NCBI RefSeq assembly: GCF_040954645.1
Contig: NC_092806.1
Coordinates: 127,370,952 to 127,434,951 of the forward strand
Reading direction: 5' to 3'
DNA length: 64,000 bases
Source: Diabrotica undecimpunctata
Lineage: Eukaryota; Arthropoda; Insecta; Coleoptera; Chrysomelidae
Position 1 is the stretch's first letter. Each line of letters opens with the position of its first letter. Shown here piece by piece: positions 42,066-51,894 of this stretch. The position numbers and the translations under genes were made by a program. A model generated the notes under the pieces. It saw nothing but the letters and a program-made list of their open reading frames with translations. It was not told the DNA's origin and searched no databases.

Positions 42066-42462
42066 GTTGGTTGTTTTCCTGGGCAGACACGAATTGAGGC
42101 CCAAAATGAAATTTTAAGTAAGGGTTTACTTTTATACCTGAAAAAATCACACGAATTGAATTGAGGACCAAGACTTCACCAAGGTATAAAATATTAAAAG
42201 TACGAATCCCAAAAATCGTAAATATTTATTGCCTATTTCAGAAACAATATTTTAAACATAAAAGCGTTACACTTATTTACATTTAATATTTATAAAAATA
42301 ATAGAGGTACACATATTTACATTTAATATTTACACTTTCGCATCGGAAATACAGGTTGGTAAACGCGGTTGGATTTGACGTCTCTTGTAATACATATTAT
42401 TTCTTACGTAGGTAATGTCTTTTCTTGTCAAAGAATTCATAGCATCACTGTTTTCCCTTATT
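42066..42462. other. no gene seen
   Basis: AT-rich, with an internal duplicated phrase: TTTACATTTAATATTTA occurs at about 42278 and again at about 42318. Confidence 0.45.
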
Positions 42463-42512
42463 CCTAACCTAACCTAACCTAATCTAACCCAACCTAACCT
42501 AACCTAACCTAA
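42463..42512. repeat. interstitial telomere-type array, (CCTAA)10
   Basis: Ten consecutive 5-bp units. Eight are exactly CCTAA (TTAGG on the other strand) and two are single-base variants (TCTAA, CCCAA). TTAGG is the ancestral insect telomere repeat. The array is internal and flanked by ordinary AT-rich DNA. Confidence 0.9.
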
Positions 42513-42857
42513 ACTAGCGTAAACAATTTTGCGTTACATTTATTTACCGTACATGTCGAAAACTTTTCACCACTTTTAAGCACTTTTTTTTCACGATACT
42601 TATAATCATCCAACACAAGTAACGAGTTTCCCTTTTCACTTAAGATCATTTTAATTTCACTCATTTTGACTACCTTTCAAGACAGCTCAAAATAAACTAA
42701 ATATAAAATAATATTTTATTATTAAATATTTCCTTAATCATTAAAATCTCGTTCGGTCCGTAATTCGGTGCACTTATTTTGGCTGTTCAGGTAGCGGTCC
42801 TCAATTCGAGAACACCGGTTTTCCTTCATATCTTTTTGGCTCAGTAATATTTCGGAC
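42513..42857. other. no gene seen
   Basis: AT-rich. A possible 82-codon minus-strand frame (42734-42982) overlaps the repeat motifs of the next element and looks fortuitous. Confidence 0.4.
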
Positions 42858-44700
42858 GTGTACGAACTCATCACTATATAGCCCCCCATAAAATTATTAG
42901 ACCCTCGGAGATATAGTAAACTGATCACCGGCATCCTTTGGAGATTGGTAAACTCATCACCGGAGATAGGTAAACTCATCACCGTAATTTTTGCCTGGTT
43001 TCTAATGCGAAAGATTGCCTCTTACCTGTTATACTTCTCGTTTATGTGATAATTTAATAAATTCAGAAATAAATTATTTTAAGCAAGTTGCTTTAAAATT
43101 TAACTGAGATATTAATATATCTCACGGTGTGGCCTATTAGACGTATCTGCCAATCTAAATGGTTTTGAGATCTAAAAATTTAGTTACATATAATTTCGAT
43201 AGTGAACTTTAAAATGAAAATATTTGTCAACATGTGCTATTTTTGTTTATATCGGAAGTAGTCCCAACTTCGTTATTTGATTTTCATTGCATTTTTATAT
43301 TTCTCATTGAATTCTCGAGATAATTTGTTAAGCATACATTCGGTCTAAGTCTTACTGTTTTGGCGTTATTTGACTATCTTGGAAATAATGGACGATTTTG
43401 GACAGGAAGTAAATATAAAATGTCTAAAAAATAGGAAAAGCTAAAAACTTGAGTGTGCTATTAGTGCGTTGAAGTCGAAGGAAACTTAATTTTTTACACG
43501 TGCAAAGCTTTACATTTTATGGCATCATTGGCGGAAATTTTTAAATTTAAAGTAATCAGCAATGCATTTATTGTGACAGAATGCATCAAAATGCTTAAGT
43601 ACAGTTTCCTGTACTTTATCTTTCAATGACTTGTACAAAGATTCCACAATTAGAGTGCTTTTAAAAGCAATTTTTTTACATTTTTTGGTTAGTTTTCGCC
43701 ATTATTTGTAGGACTCAGATGAGTTGTTCATTTCATTTTATAAACATCATGACAACTAACCTCAATTAGTGTAAGATACAAAATAATTTTTATTCTGTAA
43801 TTTGTACTAATTTTCTTTATTGTAGCACCCTGATGATGCAAATAAAGATTTGCGAAAGCTTGGTAGACTAAAAAGAGTACTTCTTTATCCTATCTTCAAC
43901 TGCACACCCAAATAGTTGTGTTTTGTAGTCTAACTGATCAGCGTTGACTACAAGCGTTTATCGCTTTTTCAGTATATGTACACAATGTGACTTTAACAAT
44001 TTAATTTAAATCTCAAAATGTAATATCAGAAAAGGTAATCTACAGCAACAAAGTAATATTATGCCTTGCCTACAAGAAACATCTTATACAGTTAACTTAA
44101 AGAACTTAATTACGCTGATTTTTTTCTGTTTGATCAGGATGATTCGCGAAAACCAGTGCGAAACAACTAAACAAAAACGGTATAAAATTTCTACTCACCA
44201 GTTGTATGACATTTAGTCATACAACTGGTGCGACACCCTTTCGTCGCACAAGTCCACAAAAGGCAATCGATTTTTTTAGAGTCTTTCGCAATTGAAATTT
44301 GAAATTATTGATAACCATTATTTTTTGTCCGCGTTGGCTTAGGACGTAATCAATTAGCAGTTCACTATCCATGTTGAAGAAACAAGGGCAAATGAAGAGA
44401 AATTTTTCTTTTCGCATGATTTTAGATACCTATCAATAGAATTTTGTGGAATTATCAAATAAAAACAAATAAATTGCAGTTGCATTTAAGACATCTGGAT
44501 TTGGATTATTCTGTGAAATTACCAAAAACTAGCCGTTTGCTGCGATTTTATGGTCTATACCTGATCCGGGGTGCAGGTAGGCCAGTGATCAGTTTACCAA
44601 TCTCTTAGGGTCTATTTTGAAAACCCTACTTTATGGCGGTGATGAGTTTGTACTATGTACGAGGGTATTTATGGTAATTGGTGATGAGTTTACGTGTACC
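42858..44700. mobile_element. non-coding DNA element with inverted ends and an iterated GTAAACTCATCACC motif
   Basis: The left end carries four copies of GTAAACTCATCACC or close variants (42860, 42916, 42948, 42970). The right end carries three in inverted orientation (GGTGATGAGTTTAC and variants at 44583, 44637, 44680). The sequence around them also matches in inverted form: CCATAAA...TAGACCCT...GAGAT...GTAAACTGATCAC lies at both ends. The 1.6-kb interior has no long ORF. Iterated subterminal motifs are the usual landing sites for transposase, so this looks like a non-autonomous DNA transposon of a family I cannot name. Confidence 0.6.
43822..43865 (+). repeat. hairpin-GAAA module (hammerhead-like candidate)
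   Basis: CTGATGA, then T, then GCAAAT-AAAG-ATTTGC, then GAAAGC, at 43830-43859. This matches the hammerhead core order (CUGANGA, helix II, GAAA) except for one extra U before the helix. It resembles the 30579-30603 and 30707-30731 modules. Confidence 0.45.
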
Positions 44701-44999
44701 CAATATTTCCTTGTTTTCTTTCACTTAAAAATCTGTAAATGATTCTTTCATTAACACCTGTCATTTTCATACCGGAGCACATAGTCACTACAATATTAAC
44801 CGTTGTTTTAAAAGTTGTTTTTGAACAAGGAAGTCATGAACATGAACATTTAATACAATAGTTTTTTTCTCTCAGAGAATACGCGCCGTTTTAAGTTTAA
44901 CTGCAACAAATTGAAAAGATGATACCATTTTACCGCATGGACTGAACTGCTAACTGATAACACGGACGGTATCAAATTCGTCACAAGTTTTATCTAGTA
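44701..44999. other. no gene seen
   Basis: AT-rich, featureless to eye. Confidence 0.4.
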
Positions 45000-45215
45000 T
45001 TACCTGCTTTTCTTCAACAATGCCTCTTATTCTATTTGAATATTGTCATTCCATATCTTTCTAGGTCGACCCATGCTTCTTTTTTCGATTGGTGACATAT
45101 CTCAGCTATTTATTCTAACTATTCTATTTTATACCATTCTGCTGACGTGACTTATCTACCCATTATTCCTTTTGAAATTGCACCCATTCATTTATGTTGT
45201 CTATCTTGTACGTGT
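45000..45215 (-). pseudogene. non-LTR retrotransposon 3' fragment
   Basis: The minus strand gives NINEWVQFQKE, then, after a frame change, DMSPIEKRSMGRPRK and a WNDNIQ-like end. This is the 'ARDKSPxGRRSIGRPRxRWxDN' C-terminal motif of the family seen at 16640-17070. Only about 60 codons remain. Confidence 0.6.
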
Positions 45216-46089
45216 TTCTGTTCTGTTTCTGTTTCTTCTTGATCTATATCTCGTATATCAGTAAATTTCGTATAAAAAGTTTAGAACTAATACTAATAAA
45301 ATGAATATACAAATGTTTAAAAATTATATTCTTAGTAACCTTGAAAAAAAAACAAAGTCAAATAGAAATATTCAATAAGTTATATCACCACGTATTTATG
45401 AGATGCATATGCTAATACTCAATTCTAGGATGTAATCTGCAGGTAGGTACGAACAAATTTATTATGTGCATATTTATTTTTCTCATTGCCTCATCCTGAT
45501 AAATGTGGGCGCATAGGAAAGTCGACCTGGAAGATTGGTTGCACTGCGACGTTGCCGTTTCCTTGCTTAAAGTATGCTTTACAGTACATTAAAACAGATT
45601 TTTATTCTTTTTATTACGTTTTCATCTTACTAGTTTAGTTGCCTTATTGGGTAGATAATGGGCAGCTGTCCTACCACTTTTTATTTGTTTTACAGCTTGA
45701 ACTAAAACAGTCTTTTCCATATGTGTGACACTACACCATTGGGTATTTATTTATTTATTATACTTTATATATCTTTACATTTTAGAACTAATTGATAAAT
45801 GTTTTAATATCAATTTTGATATTGCATTTTTTATTCGAATGCGTCGAATACTTTGTTTCCGAGTTCCGGCTCAAGTTACTAGGATTTTTACCGGTATTTT
45901 GAGCAAATAGAAGAATCTGTTTAAGTTGCTTTTCTCACCAGAATATGTTTATTTTTTACCTTTCCTGGTCTAGTCTGTATGGGTCTGCAGGACTGCAGAC
46001 TACTTATTTATTTATTTAGCGAATGGATTTTCACAATTCGATAAATACACATATACAAATACTAAAATAAAATGAAACTAAATATTAAT
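45216..46089. other. no gene seen
   Basis: AT-rich. A short duplicated word is present (CTATTTATTTATT-like runs at about 45745 and 46003). No coding motif. Confidence 0.4.
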
Positions 46090-47500
46090 GTCTAATTTAC
46101 ACAGCCATTCAAGTGCTTCTGGGGAACATTTCACAAAGTCCTGGAGTTTCCACGAGAGGCACGATTTGGGCAGTCTGAAATTCAGGAGTTTACGGTCTGT
46201 CTAGGGGATCCGCAATCGCACTATGGACCCTCCGCATGGCCCCATTTAAACATCGGTATCTGTTTATAGTCTGATTTTATTGTTGGCATCCATCTTGTTG
46301 ACCATTGCCAATGTATATCATAAGTATCACCCATTTTTCGGGCAATTCTGGTTGGAGGATTTCTAGATCTCAATCGCTGGTACTGATCTGTGATGTGTGG
46401 TATATATTAATGGATTGGTAACTCTACATTGGCTACAATTTTCTGGTACTCTTCCGCTAATGCTGTTGTATGTCGTAGATCTGGTGGAATAATATTACTC
46501 AAAATATGGACCCATCTCACTGGGGTCGATTTTATTGTTCCAGTGATTATTCTCATGGTTTGATTAAGTTGGACATCGATTTGTTGGTATGTGCACTATT
46601 TAGCCATACTGGTGCACAACATTCTGTCACTGAAAAAACTAAAGCTATCGCAGAGGCCCGAAGTGTATCTGCAGAAGCACCCCAAGTTGTTCCTGCAAGT
46701 TTTGTAATTATACTATTTCTTTTTCTCAATTAACCGGTTGCGTTTGTAAGATGCCTTTTGGATGTTAGTGTTCTAGCAAGTCCTAGATATTTTAGGTTGT
46801 TATTATGTTTGATAGCTGTCATTTAGAGTTACATTGAGAGTATCTCCCACAAGTCGACTCGACAGGTGTAAGAGACAGGGCTTCAGTTTTGCTTGTGTTG
46901 GGGCATAAACGCCAGCTCTTAAAGTAGGTACTTAGTGTAGTTAGAACTTCGTTTAGGGCTCGTTCTCCTACTTCTTTACTTTTATCTTGAAAGCCAATGG
47001 CCAGGTCATCAGCATAAGCGATTTTTCTTGATTTTGTTTCATGTATGTCTGTCGTATAAAGGTTAAATAATAATGGAGTTCCGTTGTTCAGTTTTCTAAC
47101 GTAATTTTTTATTAGCTAGCAAGTTTTGAGACAGGGTATGATTTTCATCAACTTATAAATAAGGCTCTCTCTCTACACAGTTTCATAGGCAGCTGTTAGG
47201 TCTATGAATTTTATGGCAGATTTTTCACGTCTTTCAAAGCCAGCTTCGATAAATGTTGTAAGCGACAGCATTTAGTCACAGCAGCTTCGTCCTCTTCTCA
47301 AAACGGCTTGCTCAATTGGTACAGCAGCCTCAATAGTATTACATATTCTGTCATATAAGAGTCGTTCCAGTAATTTATAACAACAACTGAGTAAGGCAAT
47401 AGGTCGATAACTTTCAGGCAGCTTGTTGTCTTTGCCAGGCTTCTGGATTGCGATAATTTTTGTTGCTGAACGGCCCGGGATACCAGAACTTTTTCAATTT
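46090..47500 (-). pseudogene. Jockey-like non-LTR retrotransposon, decayed
   Basis: From about 47460 on the minus strand: IAIQKPGKDNKLPESYRPIA, LLSCCYKLLERLLYDRI, then motif A-like IKFIDLTAAYETV, a GTPLLFNLYTTDI block (motif B region) and RKIAYADDLAIGF (catalytic pair, near 47010). 'KPGK....SYRPI.LL....K..E' is the hallmark of the Jockey group. Beyond the RT the frame decays but can be followed, with frame shifts, to about 46100. No endonuclease sequence was seen, so it is 5'-truncated. Confidence 0.75.
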
Positions 47501-47585
47501 CTACTATAATTGAGTTGCCACTGTGCTTTGAAGGGCACGTAAATCCGTTGGTCCCGACTATGTAAATTGTTAACACTAAAACCCG

Positions 47586-47995
47586 TTACTCTCTCTCTTC
47601 ATTGGCGCTACAGCCCAAATCGAGCCTTGGCCTCCTGCAAACTATGCTTCCAATCTGTAGGTCCCGCGCCGATCTTCTCCAGGTTCTCACGTCTAGCAAA
47701 TTTTGCGTGATCGCTGCAATTTCATCCTCCCACTTTTTCCGTGGCCTTCCTTTTGGACTTGCGCCCTGCATTTTCTTGCATCTCCATTCTCACTACATGA
47801 TCAACCCATCGAAGTCTTTGAAGTTTAACAAATTCTGAGATCGGTGCCTCTTTAAACAGTTGGTAAAGTTCATAGTTGTACCTGGATCTCCATACTTCGT
47901 TTTTATTAATAGGTCCAAATATCTTTCTTATGACTTTTCTTTGAAAGACTTCCATCTTCTTCTGTCTTTATCCATGTCTCGCATTCATAACATAG
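47586..47995 (-). pseudogene. non-LTR retrotransposon 3' fragment
   Basis: Two overlapping minus frames join by a frameshift: 47722-47955 (FQRKVIRKIFGPINKNEVWR, RYNYELYQLFKE, FVKLQRLRWVDHVVRM) and 47586-47771 (KGRPRKKWEDEI, TWRRSARDL). The order is the usual one for the end of RTE/CR1-like polyproteins. It terminates next to a GAGAGAGAG run at 47586-47600, probably its microsatellite-like 3' tail. Confidence 0.75.
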
Positions 47996-48014
47996 TATAT
48001 GCATAGTGCATGCT

Positions 48015-48530
48015 TCTGAAAAAAAAAACGAAACTCAAAATGGACAAGCTTTGCTGTGCGGATAATACTATAATCGGAGCAGAAACTGAGAATGACCTTC
48101 AAAGAATGCTGCACTTATTACATACTACCGCTTTATTTATTTATTTAACAGATTTTCTGGGATTATCGGAAGTTAAATTATCCAGCGACCAAAATATAGA
48201 GGAAGACAATTACAACATAAATTTTTATCAACGGAAGTAAAGACATACATAAATAAAGTTTTGGATAGATCAATAATGCCAATCTGCTGAAACCCGAGCT
48301 GATACGAACCCATCGTAAAGACTATTAGAAATAACGAACAGATGGATCAAAATTGTAAATGCTGAATGAAATCGAATAACGGAGAATACAGTTATTCTTC
48401 CCAAGAGATAAATCACTAGCTGAAACGAGGTCCAGGGAAGGCCAAGAAAACGATGATCAGAAAATTTTTAAAACCGAGTAATATCAAAACCGAAGAATGA
48501 CTGAGGAAACTGTAACCCTCATTGAAATTG
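48015..48530 (+). pseudogene. decayed non-LTR retrotransposon fragment
   Basis: The plus strand reads a CADNTIIGAETENDLQRMLH block (degenerate RT catalytic box and following helix; the second Asp is Asn). After about 150 bp of unrelated DNA it continues with an SAETRADTN-like piece matching the TAETRPDT block of the 58.4-kb family. It contains an AT-rich insertion near 48130-48170. Confidence 0.5.
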
Positions 48531-48604
48531 TCCTAGTTTGGCATCACTGATACTAACTGGTGATTTTTCAATATACATACATAGAATATACTTGTAAGAA
48601 GGCA

Positions 48605-49300
48605 GATCTGAACGAGTGTGGTATCAACATAAATGGAGGGAAGCTCCGTATTTGAGATTCGCAGATGACATCGTCCTTATAGCCGATCGTATGGATGATG
48701 CAATAATAATGTTTGAAAAATTATATCACGCTTCCTTGGAGGTCGGACTAAAGATTAATATGAACAAGACGCAAATAATGACTAATCTGGTGCTAAAGCG
48801 AAATTTTGCTGTTGATGGAAAGGATATTGTGCAGACTGCATCGTATAAATACTTAAAACATGAATTTGGGTTGGGCAGAGATAACCAGACATGTGAGCTC
48901 CCACATGAGGCCGTGGAAGATTATTGTAGATAATGGTAAACTGTGTAACTTTAAAAGAGTAGAAAAGTTAAATTATTTGGGAGTAACACTGAAAAGTAAC
49001 ACTGGAAAGTTTAAATTAATTGTTATATCATAGATTATATTTATATTATATTTTACCTGGGTGCTCGCCACTGGGCAGCTTCCCACTATGTTATTTCACA
49101 TATTGCTTATTGTTTGTAATGAGACATATTGCAATAAACATTGGATGTTAAATAAAAAAAAATTGGGAGTAACACTGGCAGAATGCAACAAGGAAGAACT
49201 AGAGGCTCTAATATTAACAAAATCAAAAAATAGATAGGAGCTCTAACATATAATACTAAGAGATAGGGACAAATCAAAGAAAAAAAATTTATTTTTAACA
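48605..49300 (+). pseudogene. non-LTR retrotransposon RT fragment, split by a retroposon
   Basis: A 105-codon frame reads LRFADDIVLIADRMDDAIIM (RT catalytic pair intact), EVGLKINMNKTQIMTN and DGKDIVQTASYKYLKHEFGL. Then come VEKLNYLGVTL and, after the nested insertion at 48992-49162, LGVTLAECNKEELEAL in continued alignment. It lacks motif A and everything upstream. Same lineage as 27600-28230. Confidence 0.7.
48992..49162 (+). mobile_element. short poly(A)-tailed retroposon with 15-bp target duplication
   Basis: TTGGGAGTAACACTG occurs at 48977-48991 and again at 49163-49177. The 171 bp between end in AAATAAAAAAAAA and hold an ATAAA-type signal (GCAATAAACATTGG). Long direct repeats with a poly(A) tail are typical of LINE-mediated retroposition. 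The inserted RNA (CTGGGTGCTCGCCACTGG ... ) is not recognised. It may be the 3' UTR of a Jockey-like element or of a host mRNA. Confidence 0.75.
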
Positions 49301-49935
49301 TTTTTAAATCAGTATAATATCTTTCAATAACGTTTCACATTTAAACTAGTTTATTTTTTTAGGCTGACGTAAATATCCGTCCAAGAAATTAAAGGAAATA
49401 ATACATAATAATAAATTATTTATGTTTTTATAGCTTGTTCCGTAACGATTGTTTCAATACTTGTGTTGTTTGTGAAAATTTGGCAACGCCGACCGGGTGA
49501 GTGACACAGCTGCGAACGTCGGATCTGTGTGTAAGTGCGTGTGTCTCACGAAACGAAAAGTCGATTTCTAAAGCCGATGGAATAGCAGTTCCCCTTTAAG
49601 TTGCGCTACACGACTGCAAAGCCTACTATCGCATATATTGTAAATCGCACGATTGGTTGGCTCGGACTCGCCTGTTTGATTTTGCTTTGTTCGTTTTGCG
49701 ACACATACACCGTAGGATATTTATTGCGATTTAGAGATGGACAACCTGGTCGTTCTGGAGTGGATGGATTATTATTGCTCCATTTTCTTATTTAATGTAC
49801 ACCTTAAATCAATTCTGGTAGACATCTATAAAAGTAAAATAATATGTTAAAATCTATCATCGTAAGTTAAAGGCATTCATAAAGCTTATAAGAACGTTTG
49901 AACGGGCAACTGACCGAAATTAAAAGCCGCGTCCT
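49301..49935. other. no recognised gene; 64-codon frame at 49601-49795
   Basis: 49445-49760 is less AT-rich and contains a plus-strand frame (MRYTTAKPTIAYIVNR...; hydrophobic centre CLILLCSFC) with no recognisable homology. Coding status unsupported. Confidence 0.35.
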
Positions 49936-49948
49936 ATCCACATCGATT

Positions 49949-50036
49949 AGTGGCGGTCATAGCCTCAGTCAGCTCACCAAGCGTAGACGACCCCAGGTTC
50001 GATATCACCACAGACAAACGACTTCGGAAAAAAGAA
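49949..50036 (+). mobile_element. short tRNA-derived SINE, copy 3, 13-bp target duplication
   Basis: ATCCACATCGATT flanks the insert at 49936-49948 and 50037-50049. The 88-bp insert starts AGTGGCGGTCATAGCCTCAG, close to the head of copy 1 (AGTGGCGGTCTTAGCTCAG). It contains the B-box-like CCAGGTTCGATATC and ends in an A-rich tail (GGAAAAAAGAA). It is truncated compared with copies 1 and 2. Confidence 0.75.
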
Positions 50037-50296
50037 ATCCACATCGATTCTAAAACCATTTCTAGGAAGGTCACAAGTCTATTATGTATTATGTCACAGC
50101 CCAACCCGGATGATAGCTTTCTATTTTTTTTTTGTTTCATATGCACGAGTATGGATATGTCTAATTAAACTGGGTAACTGAGTTTATCGAACGGAATATT
50201 CCAAAATTGATCATGATGTATAAGCCATATTTCCCCTTTCTTCTTTTATAAATTTTACTTTGGTCTTATTTTTCTATATTATTTAGGTATTATATA

Positions 50297-50712
50297 TGTA
50301 GGGTTTTTCTTTGTCGTCTAGGGTTTAATAATTATAGGCCACGGGTCGATTCGAATTGAAACAAACACTTTATTGTTTAACTTGTAAATTACAGGAATGA
50401 ATAATGCAACTAACGTAAACAATAACTACTTATAACTTAAAATAGGTCCGCGGCTTAATAGCAAAAATATTATCGTCTTTCGTCGTACGTCGTATAGAGA
50501 TGAGATGCCGTCATATGCATATCAACTCTTCGTCTTGAGTGCTCTACTTACACTGTGTACTCGACCCCCCGTCGAGCTACCATCATACCGCGTTTTATGT
50601 TTTTTCAGCCATGGTACTTTCGGCTTTCGGCTCGCGGTTCGTGATAAATAAAAGTTATTGGTAACGGAAATAACGGAAATGGAGTTTATTTGATGACGAA
50701 TGTAATCCTACA
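50297..50712 (-). repeat. Gypsy-3 3' LTR (416 bp)
   Basis: Identical by eye to 53524-53939. The integrase stop codon (TAG, 50708-50710) lies inside its first five bases as read on the minus strand. Confidence 0.95.
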
Positions 50713-51883
50713 CTCGGCCATCCTCTTCAGAATCCGACTCGGATTCGTCGCTTTCATTGTCGACCCACGGTTTAAGATACTCAGCACACGTTGATGTTCG
50801 CATTGGTCCCTCATGCTCACCAATCTTAACAACATCGTAACGATCGTTATCTTTAACCTTGACAATCTCGTATGGACCTAAGAACTTTATCTTGAGTTTA
50901 AGTCCTGGGCCGAACTGGGTTCTTTTTATTGCAACTAAATCTTTTTCCTTATAAATTTTTGCACGTTTTCTTCTAGAATTATACCCTTTTTTGTTTTCAG
51001 CTTGTACCTTACATATTTGTTCTTTACATCTTTCTCGAAGTTCTTTTCTTTCTTCATCATATATTTTAATCACCTCTTCCTCTATGAGTTCTCTGATTCG
51101 AATATCATCTTTATTTTTCATTTTTACGCCAACCAATACTTCGAAAGGTGTAGTACCTATACTTCGTTGATAGGTAGAGTTCAATGCATTTTGTACCCTG
51201 TCAACATTTTTATACCATTTCGTAGGTTCTTCTAAACTCAATTTGGTAAGAACAGGGATGATTGTTCTATTCACTCGTTCAACCTGACCGTTTCCTCGTG
51301 GTACTCCAGTTGTCACTAGAACATGTTGAATGTTTTCTTCTTGGCAATATCTTTCAAATTCCTCTGATCGAAATGCTGTACCTCGGTCGGTTATCATTCG
51401 AGAAGGGTTTCCAAATATTCTTCGTTGCTTTTCAAGACAACTTATAACTTCTTTCGTCGTTGTGGACTTCGTCGGGTAAAGCCAAACAAATTTGGTAAAA
51501 TCGTCTATAATTACAAGTATATGCTGATAATTCTTACTTGTAGACTGCAATGGACCCAAATGATCCGCATGGTATGTGTGCAGTGGACCGTCTAGTTTTG
51601 GTATGGGGTTAAGTGTCCCTTCCTTTTTTCCTTCCTTTTTGCTTCCCAGTATACATGCTATACAGTTAGAAATAACATTTTTAACTTTTTCTTTTATCTT
51701 TGGTATATAAAAGTCTTTAGCTATTACTTCCTCAGTTTTTTTCTCAGAAAAATGTCCTACCTCGTGACTTCTTCTTATTATCTCAGTCTGCATATTTCTC
51801 GGTACAACTAATAGTTTTAATCCATTGACATACTTGTATAATATTTCGTGCTCTAAGTAAAAATCTTCATATGCTTCTGTCAA
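50708..51883 (-). CDS. pol: Gypsy-3 integrase (pol remnant)
   Basis: 391 codons, stop-free. His/Cys zinc finger: H40, H44, C74, C77. Catalytic core: TYHADHLG (D107), MITDRGTAF (D166) and GNGQVERVNR (E202), a proper DD35E triad. A C-terminal module (IKFLGPYEIVKVKDNDRYDV) is followed by an acidic tail. The frame is open upstream of the first Met for at least ten codons and lies -1 to the end of the gag-like frame, the usual gag-pol arrangement. This suggests that an in-frame deletion joined gag directly to integrase, removing protease, RT and RNase H. Integrase alone could still act if supplied in particles of a complete relative. Confidence 0.9.
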   Translation of the reverse strand: MTEAYEDFYLEHEILYKYVNGLKLLVVPRNMQTEIIRRSHEVGHFSEKKTEEVIAKDFYIPKIKEKVKNVISNCIACILGSKKEGKKEGTLNPIPKLDGPLHTYHADHLGPLQSTSKNYQHILVIIDDFTKFVWLYPTKSTTTKEVISCLEKQRRIFGNPSRMITDRGTAFRSEEFERYCQEENIQHVLVTTGVPRGNGQVERVNRTIIPVLTKLSLEEPTKWYKNVDRVQNALNSTYQRSIGTTPFEVLVGVKMKNKDDIRIRELIEEEVIKIYDEERKELRERCKEQICKVQAENKKGYNSRRKRAKIYKEKDLVAIKRTQFGPGLKLKIKFLGPYEIVKVKDNDRYDVVKIGEHEGPMRTSTCAEYLKPWVDNESDESESDSEEDGRV

Positions 51884-51894
51884 AAGTATTTGTT

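Noticed and set aside
42734..42982. 82-codon minus-strand gene
   Set aside because: It overlaps the iterated transposon-end motifs and has no recognisable domain.
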